Notes under the pieces: generated by a model
Told to the model about the DNA's origin: nothing
The model's database searches: none
What the model saw: the letters and a program-made list of their open reading frames with translations, nothing else
Shown: positions 23,043 through 36,900 of the stretch, one piece after another
Layout: every line of letters begins with the position of its first letter
How positions within the stretch are numbered: position 1 is the first letter of the stretch
From: Daphnia pulex
Lineage: Eukaryota; Arthropoda; Branchiopoda; Diplostraca; Daphniidae
Assembly (NCBI RefSeq): GCF_021134715.1
Contig: NC_060017.1
Location: 8,060,001-8,124,000 of the forward strand
DNA length: 64,000 nucleotides
Direction of reading: 5' to 3'
Position numbers and translations under genes: made by a program

Positions 23043-24688
23043 GTGTGTTTTTTCCATGTTTTTTACTGATATACTTCATCTGTTGAAACTGCTATCAATT
23101 TTTCCCAAAATGTCTCTTGCTCGTTTCGTCACATGTGGAACACTTTCAGAACAATTAAGTAATTATAGTTGATTGCTACAGATTTAGTTGATGACGAGTA
23201 GACCCCTTTGCTTCTCTGTTGCAATTATGAGTTAAGACCATTATGGAAATGTGGATTACATTTGTTATTTTCAAGTTGGAAAACTTGACAACTACAAATT
23301 CCTTTGTAAGATTTATTAAAGTAATTCTGAGAGATTGTATAGTTTAACTTCATACTTCTGTCGTTTTGTTATGTCACATGAGATTCTGTTCCTTGATAGT
23401 AACTTGATTTTGTTTTTCAATAGCCAGGTGAAGTCTGCGCTTCTTTGTTGCAGTCTAATGTGCACATGGATTGGTTGCAGTCATCCAGTGAAAGGTGTGA
23501 TTAAATTGAGCTGTTGCATGCAGTCTTTGGTGCTGATGTTGTCCTGAAGTGTGGGAGAGTTCCATGCTTCAAGTCTTCTGGGATCAGCCATATCTGAGTT
23601 GACGCTGGATCATGCTGCATTGAGGTTGCCGAAATGTGGGACATCTAGTAGAACTGCAAGAAGACTCCTTGTAATGGTAATTTGATAAAAATTATAAGTT
23701 CTAACTTGAAAAGTGTCATGCTTGGACTACTATAATTGCTTACATTGTTTAATTTTAACATTTGGGGATTTCATCTTGTCAACAGCTCCATCTTTCCTTC
23801 GATCATATGTAAATTGAGTTATGGATTGTTTAAGGGGAATTGGTTAACGAGATAGGCAGATACTGTAGAAGAATGTTTTTGTTTCGCTGCAAAGCACTAC
23901 AAATTTCAAATGAATTTGTATTGAAATCTTAAATGAGTAATCTAGTTTCATGTGAATTTTTGTTTAAACTATAGTTATCAGATAGCAGTATTGTCGTAGA
24001 ATAATTGGGGTGAACTCCATTTGAAGTGAATTTTTTTTCTTATTTTATACAAAATTTCCATTGATCAAACATTAATTTCATTTTGGTCATAGGTTTATGT
24101 TTACGCAGCAGTGATGTTGCTGTCCAATATGGCATGTTGTTGCAGCCTATAGACTGGTGAAAGATTTTTTGCATCGAGTTGCATATGCTGTTGCTGTTCC
24201 TTGGTGCCGGACTGCTGCCTGGTGTTGTGCACAAAAGTTACATCCAGTTTTAATTGTTATTTGTGTCTATGCAGTTAACCGTTTATATGTTGAGAATGAA
24301 AAAAAAATACGGGGAATTTTTACGTTGAACAAATAATAAACATGCCTTCGCGATTGGGAAATCAGCGAGGAGGAGATTGGGGGGGGGGGGAAATTGATTT
24401 TCATTTACTAGAAGAAGTTGTTTGTTTTAATAAGGTAGAAAAAAATCCTTTGTCTATCACATCCATATACTACCAATATAACCACATCTATTTCTCAAAC
24501 CCAAAACTTCCATCAACATCCATTCCTTAAAACCCCATTTCCCCACAAATGTCAATTACCTGTAATATGTAATATATTGTTGAATAAATAAACCAATTTT
24601 ATAATATGTAAAACTCATTTTTATACTGGAACACTTACAAAATAAAAAATTCATTAAACAGAGCGTCCGATTCAAGACAATTTTTTTT
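23043..24688. other. Non-coding interval
   Basis: No exon that I can support. It is AT-rich sequence with an 11-base G run near 24380. It may be intron if the short exon at 22989 is real. Confidence 0.4.
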
Positions 24689-25207
24689 GTGCGAGGCTTT
24701 TTAGCAAGCAATCCACCACCCTAATTTGACACAAAGTGATAGTTTGCTTTCACGGAAATTGCGTCAGACGGTTGCAAAATTTCTAGTTCAACAATCTCAT
24801 GTAGAAATTTGCATCTAGTCTACTGGTGCAAATTGCGATTCTTTAAGCTCGATTATTTAGGAGATGTGTTAAAAAATTGTGAGTAGCCAATAAATTGAAC
24901 TAATTCGCTTTTTCAGAATATTTTGAAGATAGATTACAAGAAAATCTAAAAACAACAAAGTGATCTAAAACCAAAATATTCAGAAAAAGTGGATTACTTC
25001 AATTGTTTAGCTACCCACAATTGCTTTTAACACATCACCTAAATTAATCAAGCTTAAAGAATCGCAATTTGCACCAGTAGACTAGATGCAAATTTCTACA
25101 TGAGATTGTTGAGCTAGAAATTTTTCAACCGTCTGACGCAATGTCCGTGAAAACAAACTATCACTTTTTGTCAAATTGGGTGGCGGATTGCTTGCTAAAA
25201 CTCGCAC
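24689..25207. mobile_element. Near-perfect inverted-repeat element (MITE/foldback)
   Basis: The left arm 24689-24925 and right arm 24972-25207 (237 and 236 bp) are reverse complements with few mismatches, around a 46-bp loop. Ends are GTGCGAG and CTCGCAC. The arms share no sequence with the foldback pair at 11-15 kb and have no ORF. I found no convincing target-site duplication. A T run abuts the left end. Confidence 0.8.
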
Positions 25208-25289
25208 ATGCAGTGTCGGCGTAGATCCAGGGAGATTACCTGGAAATGGAAGAGGAGAGAAGAGTGCGAGGCAAGTTTTACTGGGGAGC

Positions 25290-25375
25290 GATTAATCATA
25301 CTAGGCTTCCGGGTTAGACTCATGACCCTCAGATCATGCGCCTTCCAAGTCCCCGTTCGACCAGAGCCCTCCCCT
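25290..25375 (-). repeat. Possible tRNA-derived SINE or tRNA pseudogene
   Basis: On the minus strand TGGTCGAACGG fits the RNA polymerase III A box (TRGYNNARNNG). Downstream the segment CATGATCTGAGGGTCATG can fold as a five-pair anticodon-like stem with a seven-base loop. It is followed by GAGTCTAACCC, a degraded B box lacking the usual GTTCGA core. I could not pair a full acceptor stem, so it is not a functional tRNA. It abuts the inverted-repeat element. Confidence 0.35.
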
Positions 25376-25474
25376 CCTCCTGGTTTCACAGCGGGTGAGT
25401 GACCACCGGCGGGCGTTGGTTAGTGGTTAGTTAGGGAAACGGGGCCACAGAAATGCACTTGTACTTTATAAACA

Positions 25475-27378
25475 TTAAAATAATTTATCAATCTTGAATT
25501 TCAGCGCGTCCGACCACCCGTCATTTCCCGCCAATTGATAAAGTCTATCGAACAGCGGCGAGGGTAAACCTGAAAAGAGAATTAAGAGATTAATTACGAA
25601 TGCAGTAAATTAATAAGATCAGGGGAAGATACCGGGAACAAATCTGCATAATTCTTGGAGGAATGAGATCCTTGAAGTATTTTCTCCTCACTTTCTCTTC
25701 AAAAGTTAACCTGAAATAAAATTAAATATTTTCATTAGATCACAATAACAATAACACATTACCATTTCCATCACTTATGAAGGACATCTACAACATTATT
25801 CACTATGTATTATAAAAATAACAGGAATTTCAAGTGAGTGGTGAAGCTAAAAACTTTAACAATAAAGACAGTAAATAAAAATTTGTTTCATTTAAATATA
25901 CTATCTGAGCTGCAGAAACTACTCTCTTGACAAGTGTCACAAATTTGAATTCAGCAGAGACTTAAACAGATGGGAAACAAATTGAAAGGAGTGTCAATTT
26001 TGAACAGCAAAATTTCCTTGAATAAACTAAAACCCTCCTATCCTAGTTATCAGTTTATCACAGTGTAAACATAACTAACAGCTGGATTATTAGGAGTCAA
26101 GGGAAAATGGCAGCAGAAAACAAGGAAGCCCATTAATTTATTAAATCATATTACCGAATTATGATCTTGCACCAAGGGTTCTCTTCCATTCATGGCAAGA
26201 TCAGAATCGTCAGATGTTGCCTTGTTGCTTGCTGGCCAATGAGCAATACTAAGCGAATACAAAGACTTTATCCATTACTACTTAATTCTCTATGCAAAAA
26301 ATGTCACACAACTTACAATTTAGAAAATTTTAGGCTGTTCACTAGTTCAGAAGTGATATCTCCAGCAGATTCTCGACCCTCCCAACATTGTTTCGTTTTC
26401 CATCTTGTCACACTAAAGTTTTCTTTTCTCTACTTTTTCCTTATTGAGAGTTTTGATGAAACTTTGTATCGTCTGGAGTTTTCTTTAATAGCTTCGCGTT
26501 AAATAAAGCCGAACGATGATGATTTCTGGAAAACTCACTTCCTTTCCTTCTGTTCAGAACAAAATGACGTGTAAGTGTAAACCATGGGTGTAAAAAACTG
26601 TAAACATTCGAATTCGTTGGGCGTAGCGAACGCCACCACCAAGGTGCGGTTGAAAATAAAAATAAAAAAGCCATCTAGCGACAAAGTCTTTTTGGAGCGA
26701 AAACGGAAACGATTTTGAGTAAAGAAATGAAGAAAAAGTATCACCAACCCAAAAAAAAATTCTCGAGATTCTGTGATTTGTTAATGCCTTAATGGTATTA
26801 GTGATTGAAGAAATCATGGAGAAAACAGCGTAGGAAAATAAATAACGAATGCAAAACAGAGACTTAATGGAAAAATTGAAATCTCCGTATTGACTTCCAC
26901 TGTTTCCCATTTCTGTTTGTATAAAATAACTATACATTAAACTAACAAATTCGTTTAACAACTCCTACATTTACTAAAAGTAACTAATGTTCTGTAGCAT
27001 AAACCCTGAGAAATCCAATCAAGTAAAAACCACACTGAGAATTCTACTATGCTATGCTATACTATAATTAGATAAACATGACAAGTGGGAATCAGCTTGG
27101 ATTGAAAATGGTTGATGGACTGAAATTTGAAACCTGTCTAGGGTTGTTGGAAACCCTCTCACATAGCATATTATGACTAAGCACAAATAATGTTTGAAAC
27201 AAATACTTACTCCATGCATTGACAGTCATTTGGGGGAAATTTCACATGGCTGTCTATAGGTAAAGCAGAGCTTTAGTATCCAGGTAATGTAGCTAGTAAA
27301 AGTGGGGAGATTACCGTTGACCCACCGGCAGTCAGTTGGGTAGTCGAATGATGCTGGCCGCGTAGTTGGATCAGCCAT
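25475..27378 (-). CDS. Small four-exon protein, unrecognised (84 aa)
   Basis: Exons 27378-27315, 27253-27211, 25710-25633 and 25544-25475 join in phase to 84 codons. The protein starts MADPTTRPASFDYPTDC, continues with a Cys-containing segment (FPPNDCQCME), then a basic helix (TFEEKVRRKYFKDLIPP) and ends KFKIDKLF. The CxC and extra Cys might bind metal or form disulfides. I do not recognise the family. The last acceptor is uncertain: a stronger-looking one at 25569 would put the frame into an early stop after RFTLAAVR, whereas the acceptor before 25544 keeps a longer open tail. Intron 3 is about 1.5 kb, much longer than its neighbours. Confidence 0.5.
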
Positions 27379-30300
27379 GGTGCAGGCTCAATCGGAGCGA
27401 CGAAAGGACGGCACGCCAGTGAGAGGTACTGCTGACTATCTCGGATGATCAAATTTTCGTAATAATGCCAGAATTATTGTATGATGACTATCTCGTATGA
27501 CTATCGTCACTGATCTCTCGTCAGTTTCCAGTTTTCCACCATCGAATACTTAATAGCGATGCAGGATTAATCTGAAACGAGAATGGGCAATACTTTAGAC
27601 GTCATTAATTTTAAAAGAAGATTGTAGCGACACCAAGCAATACCTCAAATCAAGAGCTCAAGCCCGTTCTAAGGAACTCACAGAGGGAAATTTAAAGTAG
27701 CAGTCAACGGGTTGACAAACAAAGAAATTGGTCAAACGTTTTGCAATTGCAAAATGTTGTAAAAATGATAGATTTTATGTAAACATACTTACAGATGATC
27801 TTAGCCAATCCACATAGTAGAATCTTGATGGTTGTCTTATTTCTTTTGTGAAAATAGCCACAGACTGTTTCAATTACACGTGTAGGCTAGTTCAAGTATA
27901 GCAGTACAGTTCTACCTTTATCTGTTAGAGAGGGCCTGTCAAATGTTATAAATTTATTCATTGTGTTTTGTCATCGTGATGTCGAGATAGTCCTACTCCT
28001 ACATGTAAATGTGTTTGATGTGGTATTAAAATAACCATGTGATGCTTACCTGTTTCATCCATCGAAAATTTTCGGGTCATAAAGCAGCTGATGTCTGATA
28101 GCTAAAGTTGTGTTTAGTACTAGTAGATGTACTCGTACATATATGAAATAGTCAGGATGTTGTCAATTGGGAATACCAATGACCTTCTATGAACAAACAC
28201 CTTAGGATAATCGGACAACACAACAGAAAGTCAGACACAATATACCTAGCAACAGTAGAATCAAAAAATTTATGTAACACTAAACAACCGTGATTAGTCT
28301 ACAACTACGGACTTGTTTTTACGTATCAAATTTGTGGTAGAATTTGCCTCGTAAAAACTAAAAACCGGTAAAAACAAACAATCTCGAACACAGTTACAAG
28401 TCTGTTTACTTTTGTTCAAATCATAAATTCCATCTAGCGAGTAAAACGAGCAACATGTGTGATTAAATCACCAAGCCATCTGTTAGGGAAAACTTGCTCC
28501 AGTATTCAAAAAAAAAACCTGTACGGAAAAATCCCTGTACGGGGAAATTCTGATCTCAGTTGCATATCTGTGATCAATCAGTTGCTGAGTTGGAAGTGGA
28601 ACATTATTAGCTTTACCGGAAAGTTAATAATTATTACAATTCAAAGTTTGAAACCAGGCAAATAGTTGAAAGCGCACCAATCAAATGGCGCTCTCTTTGA
28701 ACCGATGAATTCAAGGTATAATAATCGAAAATCAGACTCGGGATAATAACACATTCTGAATAAAAAGAAGAAAAAAGTTCCCCAAAAAAAATGAGCATTG
28801 GTATAGTTCTTTTTGGTTCTGTTAAAACGAGACCATGACTGAGCAACTCTAATAAACTTGACGAGATTCCGCTGTTGAAATATATATACATGTTATACGT
28901 TCTACCTTTTTCGGTTCATCGTAAAACGCGCCCAGTTACTAGATTTCCCGGCTCCACCTTATTGCGGCTTCACCGCCCTCGCGTACACGGTTATTAGAAG
29001 GCCATAAAAAGATATATATATTTTTTTGAAAATCAATATCATCTTTTATTTACTAGCCATTCATAAAGGGCAAAACACAAAAGTTCCTGGGGCATCGCTT
29101 CTTCTTCCTTCCAGACGAAGATTTTCAAACACTTGCAACGATGAAATTGTTGTCAAATGTATATGGATGATATCGTGATGAAATCGAGGAACCAATCAAG
29201 TCAACACATCTGTTTGCACGACAATAAAAAGAGGACCTGTCAGAAAAAAAACGAAGTGGCGAAGGGAAACAAAGCAATCAAACCGTCATCATCAGGCTCA
29301 CAAAATACACCCAGAGCGTTCCACACTAGCGCCGCGTATACAATCTCCAAATCCTCCATCTTGTAATTTTGGGGGGAGTCAATAGAATTGTTGGAGAAGA
29401 ATTAATCCACAAAACTCGGTGAATGGAAAAGAAAAATCAACTCAAAAATGGAGGTGCTTGTTTTTTTAAAAAGGATCAACGATAAATTTGATCGGATGAT
29501 ACAAACCTTGGCGAATCGATTGCTGGAAGGCAATAAGGACGTGTACTATATATACCAAATAAGCACCGATTCTTAATCTTTTTTCTTCTTTTGTTGTTGT
29601 TGTTGTTGGAAATCATTTAGACAGACTTTTGGGAAACGATAAAATATATCATAGCGAAAAGGGCTTAGAAACTCGGGTTGGGATTATACGGTTTTGAAGC
29701 TAAAAAAGAAGAAATGGCGTATACCACGTACACACCATTTTGCCACGACAGGATATTATGCGGGGGATATAATACGATATTGTCAAGTTAAAGAAACCGA
29801 CCAACGATTGATGGGGACCGCCATCACAACGACGAAAAAATGAGGAGGATGATTTAACACACAAGATTCTACTGCGCAGAGAAATGCCAATGATTTTTCT
29901 CTTTCGGTATTATAATAATAATAACAGGACAGACGATAGAAGAAGAAATGGCTGGATGATCGAAGGATGGTTCACGCTGGGTTAAGTGGGAAAATTAGAG
30001 ACTAGATAGTTTGCAGGAGAGAGAGAAAAAACATATGGATGATAACAAACAGCGAGACACTGATATAAGACTACATTGAATCGAAAGGGTTTTTGCTTCA
30101 TGGAAGAGTGATGACTTGATAGAACGCGGAAGGGGGTCTGACAAAGTTACACAATGACAAGGTTAGACGGGGATTGGCTTTGGGGGGATGACGCAGAATA
30201 ATGGAATGAGCTGCTGGCCGTTTTTCTCCGCCAGCAAGTGGTTGGAAGTGTAGACGTCATCAGCTCAAATCAAAGTTATATATTCTTCTCGGGCGGGAGG

Positions 30301-30912
30301 AGAAGTTGAGTCAGATATATAAAAGATGGTAAATAAGCCACACAACGTCGGCGCAAATTGAAAAAAACAAAACGAAAAAAACGTGAATAGACGAATAATC
30401 ACGAATGGAATGGTAGTTGAAGTATATAAGGAGGACCTGCAGGTGTTGGTGGTGGATTTTTGCGAGTGGGCACACAAAGCATCTAACATTCCTTTTTTTT
30501 TTGTTTTCAATCACGTAAGACACAATATCAACGACAACCGTAGAAGTATATATGTGTATAAGCGTCATAGGGAGGAGCTCTGTGGGCGTCTCACAAGAAC
30601 GTGAAAAACATCACGCCCGTGAATTATTTCTAGTTTATCTTCTTTCTTCTTCCACCAACGCGTTTTTGTTTGTTTGCTTTGTTATCTTTTTGTTTTTTTC
30701 CCGTGACATCCACAAACAGGTTCGCACAAATGTTGTTCTATTCAATTTTTCAAAAAGACTCTGGCAGCAGCAGAATATAAGGGGGAGGGCTTCATCTTCG
30801 GGGAAATGTGTGGGATCGAAAAAGGAGTTTTTGCATTATCTCGCCAGCCAACGTGCGATCGTCGGTGTACACGTGTATGTATATTTTTTGTGTGGTGAAT
30901 AAGACGGCGTGT
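27379..30912. other. Intergenic and PKA-RII 3' UTR
   Basis: No coding exon that I can support. The right part must include the 3' UTR of the minus-strand PKA gene. The first AATAAA downstream of its stop on that strand that I noted is at 29045-29050, which would give a UTR of about 1.9 kb. CCATCTAGCG near 28430 repeats part of the CTCF-like motif seen near ERMP1. Confidence 0.4.
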
Positions 30913-33900
30913 TTACCGGAAGTCGCTCATGTTGAACCGGGAGCCGAAAATGCGCACCAGTTGATCTTCGTAGTCGTCAATGTTTCTCTTCATTATGTTC
31001 ATGCACGGCCCCATCAAACGCTCAAACGCCTGCACGTCCAAAACTGCAGAGAAATGAAGTCAATTAAATGAATCAGCCATTATTCTTTTTAGTTTATTAT
31101 TTAAAAAAAAACTTACAGGCGAGACGAACGGGACCGACGCAATAGGCGGAGGCGGCTCGCGGTCGATGGGTGACGAGCGCCAATTCTCCAACGTATCCGC
31201 CCTTGGTGACCCGACTGACCTCGACCTCAATTTCATTTTCTCCGGCGACGGCGATGCGAACGGTGCCCGTCTCGACAAAGTACATGCCGTCGGCCGCGTC
31301 GCCCTGCCGGATGATGCATTCGCCATCTTCAAATGTTCGCGGATTGAGCGCATCCGCCACGTTCATCCTCTCGTACGACTACATCAAAAGAATTGCCCAA
31401 CACATTAGTCGTCACGTTATAATATCCTATAGACATGTTGATGACTCAATTTGGCAAAGGAAAAGGTATGAGGGTATTCTAGAAGTGGATGGAAATGAAA
31501 ACGAGTTGGATTTTTGGAGGCCATTTGCCAAATAGCGACTCGGAATGACAATTGCCAGTCTTGAAATGTGTCACATCAGCCGGAATAGTTTTCCCATCGT
31601 TCGTCGGAGTGAGAAAATGGGAATTATGTCGTCATTTGGCCAGGATAAAAGAAAAATCCGCCTATTAATATTAAGGCCATTGCATCTACGGGATAGACGC
31701 CACACACATGCTGGGAAAACATGTTCCAACTCGATCTCAATTTAATGAGATTCTCCGTGGTGTGTGTGTTTTTGTTGTCGAAGAAGAATAGCCGAGCTGC
31801 GGGATGGATTTAAGACTCTTGGGGAAGCGTCAAGCTGCTGTACTGCCGTTGACATCGTCGTTCCCCCTGCAAATAAGTGATTCCCTCCCCTCCGACAAAC
31901 AGGACACGAAACAGAAAATTCAAACACAAAGGCCCGCGAGTGGGTATAACGCGATTGTTCTTGAAGAGATTCAAGTCGTGTGCAACGAGAGAGCGGAAAT
32001 GTTTGAATGCCCTTCTCGTCTACGAAGAAACAAAAGAATGACGTGCACATATACAGAGAGATATATCTGTGTGTGTATGCGCTCTTCTCTATAGATCTGA
32101 TTGTGTATCCTCTGTGTGTTGGAAAGAGGCCTACATAGACAACACAAGGTCCTTTACTACTATTAGATTTGATTGACGTCCAAATGAAGTTATATAGCGT
32201 CTTGTTTCTCTTTTCTTTTATTCGTTTTCTCTTCCGCTCTCATCCGTCCGGATCAAAAGACTCGGCGGATGCGAACAGACTGGATGCACCATCCGATTTG
32301 CCGCCTTTCCCTTCCAGTTCTCCCCCTTTTTCTCTTATTTATGATTCGGAAAAACATTTCCATCGTATTAAAAAAAAGCCTCTTGTTATGCAGCCCACGT
32401 CAGTGGATGGCGTCGACGTTATCAGACGAGACCCCCCGCTCACGAAATTCCTTTTGAAAACAACCAATTAAGTTGCCGGGAATCCCGAATGCCATCAAAA
32501 GAATCAAAAAATGTCCCATATCAAAGAGCCGCTCCCATAGATGATGTGCTGGAGGCGGCCAAAGTTATGACGACGAAAGACTTCATCACCCGCCAGTTAT
32601 TTTGTAATTAATTATTTATTAGGCCGACAAATAATCAGATTTCGACTATAGAAGAAGAAGAGGCGCTTTTGTGCACACGAGTATTCTAGGAAATGATTCC
32701 AGCAGCGGCCCAGCACGATCGATGCTGGGAATACACAACGGCGACGGCGGAATAAGAGTCCAATGTATTATTTCAACACGGACCGAACTGCTGTTTGCAT
32801 GAGATTGTCACGAAAAGACTTTTGCCGAAGGGGGAAAAAGGAATCCCAAGGAAAAGGAAAAGACAGTGAGACCCACTTTTATTATTGGCCTATACCCCGT
32901 TGGGTCTATATGGAGAAGAAGAGTGAGAGGCTATCGATCGTCTGAGTTTGTGTGTGCGTTCACGACGAGCGAGAAATATAAGAAAAAAGAGACGCGGGCC
33001 GTGACGAAATCTGCGCGGAGAATAAGGGGAACAAGAAGAAGCCCTGATGAATAGATAGACTACAACAGAGAGAGAAAGAGAGATGCAAGTGTCGGTGGAT
33101 CGATAACAATGAGCGCCGCCCGGTCCTTTCCGTGTGAAGGTGCTGACAGCTCAATAGGAAACGCCGGTCCTGGATGGGCTTTTGTGTTGCTGGTCGCCGA
33201 CAAATAAGTCGGAACGGGGGGCGACCAGCAGAAGCACTAGAGACAGACTATATAGTCAGGCTGACACGATCTAGAATTGGTTTAGAGTAATTGGATTTCA
33301 ATCGTGGCCAAAAACCCATTGCTCCAGTTGAATGGCTCCAGCCCGAAAATTCTCAATGCCCTGCCTGGTAAAAACACACAGGCCAGCACGGGGCACGTTG
33401 CAGCTCGGCTTACATCGTCCTCGTGATTCAATGCGACCGGTAAATCAGACTCATCGATTCGCCTATTTAATCCGCCCGGCCCACGGCAAATTGGTCAACA
33501 TCCGCGTGAAATGAACCGCGCACAACGGTGAGTGAGTAGAGACCAGCCCAGTCCAGGCCAATCCCAGCACTTTTTCCCATCCATCGTGTAGTACTACCTC
33601 ATCCACACACACACAAGAGCCGGACAATGGGCCTTGGATTTCCGTTTCTTTTTCCAATGGCCGCCGTCGTTATCTTCTGGTAAAAGATGTGCGTTGCGTT
33701 CACTCTTGCGTGACCAAAAGTACTTGCAAGGGGCTTAGATTGTTCTGACCGATTCACGTCAACTTGGCGCTATCGAATCGATTCTCTAAATGGCGCCTTC
33801 GCTTTAATATTCTTCCATTACGGCGTATCAAATGGACGGTGGTGTCAATCACTTCCATTTTACATTGGGCGGTTCTATTTTAATTTTTGACTCACCGTTA

Positions 33901-36900
33901 GCGCTCGCAACATGGGCACCGTTTCCAGCAGCGTCTCGTACATTTTGCGCTTCTTGCAGGCCGTTTTGAGGATAATTCGCCTGAACGTAGTCCGGTCCAT
34001 CGCCCACAGGGATCCGTGACTCATGGCCTAATACATTCAACATTCGTTATATTATGACTCGATTCTTTTGCTTTTTCTTTTGCATGAAACACACAAACCT
34101 GAACTGTTGCAGCGCGGGGCATGTTGTACATGAGGGCCAGCTCTCCAAAACTGCCGGACCCTTCGTACTGGCCTACCAGCCGCTTGGTTGGCTCCGTGTC
34201 TGTGGCGACGTAGATGTGGAACGCACCGCTGAATAGAATGAATTTTTAAAATGACATAAATGAATGAGTTGACGAACAAACAGTTGATGTGTGTGTACCT
34301 GTCGATGACGTAAAAGTTGTCCCCGTCGTCCCCCTGACGGATGACGTAGTCACCGCTGTCGACCGTTTTCTCGAACATGGCGTCCAGGACGTCCTGCACT
34401 TGGTCCTGTGTGTGTGTACAACATCAAACAATAAGAAAATGAAAATGTCTATTTAAATATGTAGAGCAGCAATCTATGTAGTATATCCGTCGGGAGCAGA
34501 GGACACGAAATTAATTGGATCATGTCTCTTATTACCGAATTTCGCCCGGCTTTTTCTAACATGTACACGAGCGCAACATGGCGAATATTGGGCGACCAAA
34601 GAGAACAAGGTATATATCAACTGCTGTACATCGTTGATGTTAGACGTTTAATACAATCCGGCCTTAGTTGACGGCCGAGCGTCAACTTTCTTCTTTTTAA
34701 AATCGACGGGCCTTTCTTCTTCGTTGATTTTCGATTGAAAAACCTGCGGTTCCCCTTCTTCTTTACCCTAAGGCGTACCCCCGTGTGGATTCACGCTGCT
34801 CTTTCCATCCATTCTGATCTACATGGCAAGGATCGATCGATCGTCGCTCATATCGTCTTGTGTACTCTCTTTATGTACGCATCGCCGAGTATTTCCTGTC
34901 CGTCTCTCGAAGACTTGAGGCCGTTCCTACCGTGTCCACATGTCCGTGAAGCTTCAACAATAACTCCCGACAATTGAACTAGATAGCTTTTTCAACCGTG
35001 ATCGAGAGATAGGGTGGGAGAGAGACGGGAAAAATGATGGCCCAGCCACCGCAGCGGATGGATGGACGGACCTTCAACTACTAGGAGCGAGTGCACTGGA
35101 CAATGGCAAATTGATTCTCATTTGCCCATGTATTTATACTAGCAGTCGCTTTCATGTAGTAGCGACAGATTGAATGACTGATTTGATTATGACCTTAATA
35201 CAATATCTACAGCTGGATCGGATGGATATTGATGGAAGAGAGTTTTGTTCTTTTGTAGGGGTCGGTCGCTGTTGAGGAAGTTGAGATTCTCTCCCTTCGA
35301 CATGATTACCTAATCCTTTTTGGACGACGCTAATAATGCAAATGTCAACGAGCGTATAGAGAAAGGGGGGAGGAAGAAAAGCAAAAGAAGAAGAAGAAAG
35401 AGCCGAGTAGTCGTCGTCGTAATAGGGGCGAGGCAGAAGCCAAAAGAACGTCAGTGGCAGTCAGCCGAGTCAAATGCGCAGGTAAAATGTCAGAAGACGA
35501 TCAATACAATGTCCTCCCAGCCAGCCAGCCAGCCGGCGATATATCTTTAGATAAATATATGTAGACGGGAATATGGCATTTGTTGGTATTAAGGCGGACA
35601 TAGAGATCCCCGCTCCCACCCTATGTCGACCCACAGGGCCGCCGCTTGTGTTTAGGCTAATAAATGAAATTAATCAGAGGCTTTGATGTCAAATAGAACT
35701 CGCGGGACTCTTTCGAGTACCGTCAGTCGAGTAGGCACTCGTCGGTAGTACACAACTTTTTCCCTCCCCCCTTTGCCTGTCGTGATGATTAAACGTCGTT
35801 ACACTGGACGGACACGGCGCACACACTTGTGTGTGATGTTGCTCTTTGCTTTTTTCTATAATGACAAGAATAATAAGAAGAGAGGGGCTATTGACGTACC
35901 GGGTCCAGTGATCGGAAGATGAAAATATTCTTGACGGCTTCGGCGAGTCGATGACGTTGTTGGTCGGATTTCGGATGAACTACCTGGAAAGACCAAAGAG
36001 AACAACACAGAGAAAAGAAGAAAAAGTTGTTGATTACATAATCTGCGTCACCCAAAGACCAAACGAGCAGCAACTATACTCGACTCGAGCAAAGTAGAAG
36101 CGCACACATGTTACATAGTTTAGGGGATTCATCACAGATCTAATAAAAGACAAGCTAGTGGAGGGGTATTATGAAACGGACCCTCTTTTCAAAGGATTTC
36201 AGGAAACAAATGTTTGACCTATACTACGAGTGCCTAGAACCGCAGAGTATCTATAGAGACAATATGGCTGAAAATGCTTATTAGTCGGGTCTGAATAGTG
36301 ATGAATGATCAAAGAGCGTCTAGGACAAAAACAAAAGTTGGGAATGAAATATATTTCCATAGATAATAGAGGACATACCTTTTCTCCTTCGTCGTCATCG
36401 CCTTCGGGATCGTACGACTCGGCGAAGACGGACTTGCGGCGATTGAATCGATTGGCCAGAGATTCTTTGATGGAAGGGAAAAGACAAGCAATGGTTAGAA
36501 ATGGATTCTTCCACGTTGGCAAATAAAATGTTTTCCCCGGTTGCAAACAAGATATATATTCAATTGGCATATTTTGATTCAGATGCAATTGCACAGAGAG
36601 AATGATATCGGGATTGCATAGCTAGCTGCTGTTCTGGAACAAGCAAACGACCGCGAGCTGGATCTTATTCCTCCATTTCGTGGCTGCTGGCGTGGCCAAT
36701 CATCCATTATTTCCGGGCTGTCGGATCTTGATTCTTTGACGTTCCTTTTTTTCATATTCCTATCTGCTCAATTTTTTATATTCGTTGCACTTGACGTTGG
36801 CATGCAGAAAAAGATCGTCGTCGTCGCTTGACTTTTTTTTGGGCTTGACGGTCGTTACATCACTGGCTGCTTCTATTATTTTTTGTTGTTGTTTAGGGGG

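Noticed and set aside
33849-34043. Minus-strand ORF reading [15 protein letters not shown]
   Set aside because: It is an out-of-frame shadow of PKA-RII exon 6, whose correct frame reads [15 protein letters not shown].
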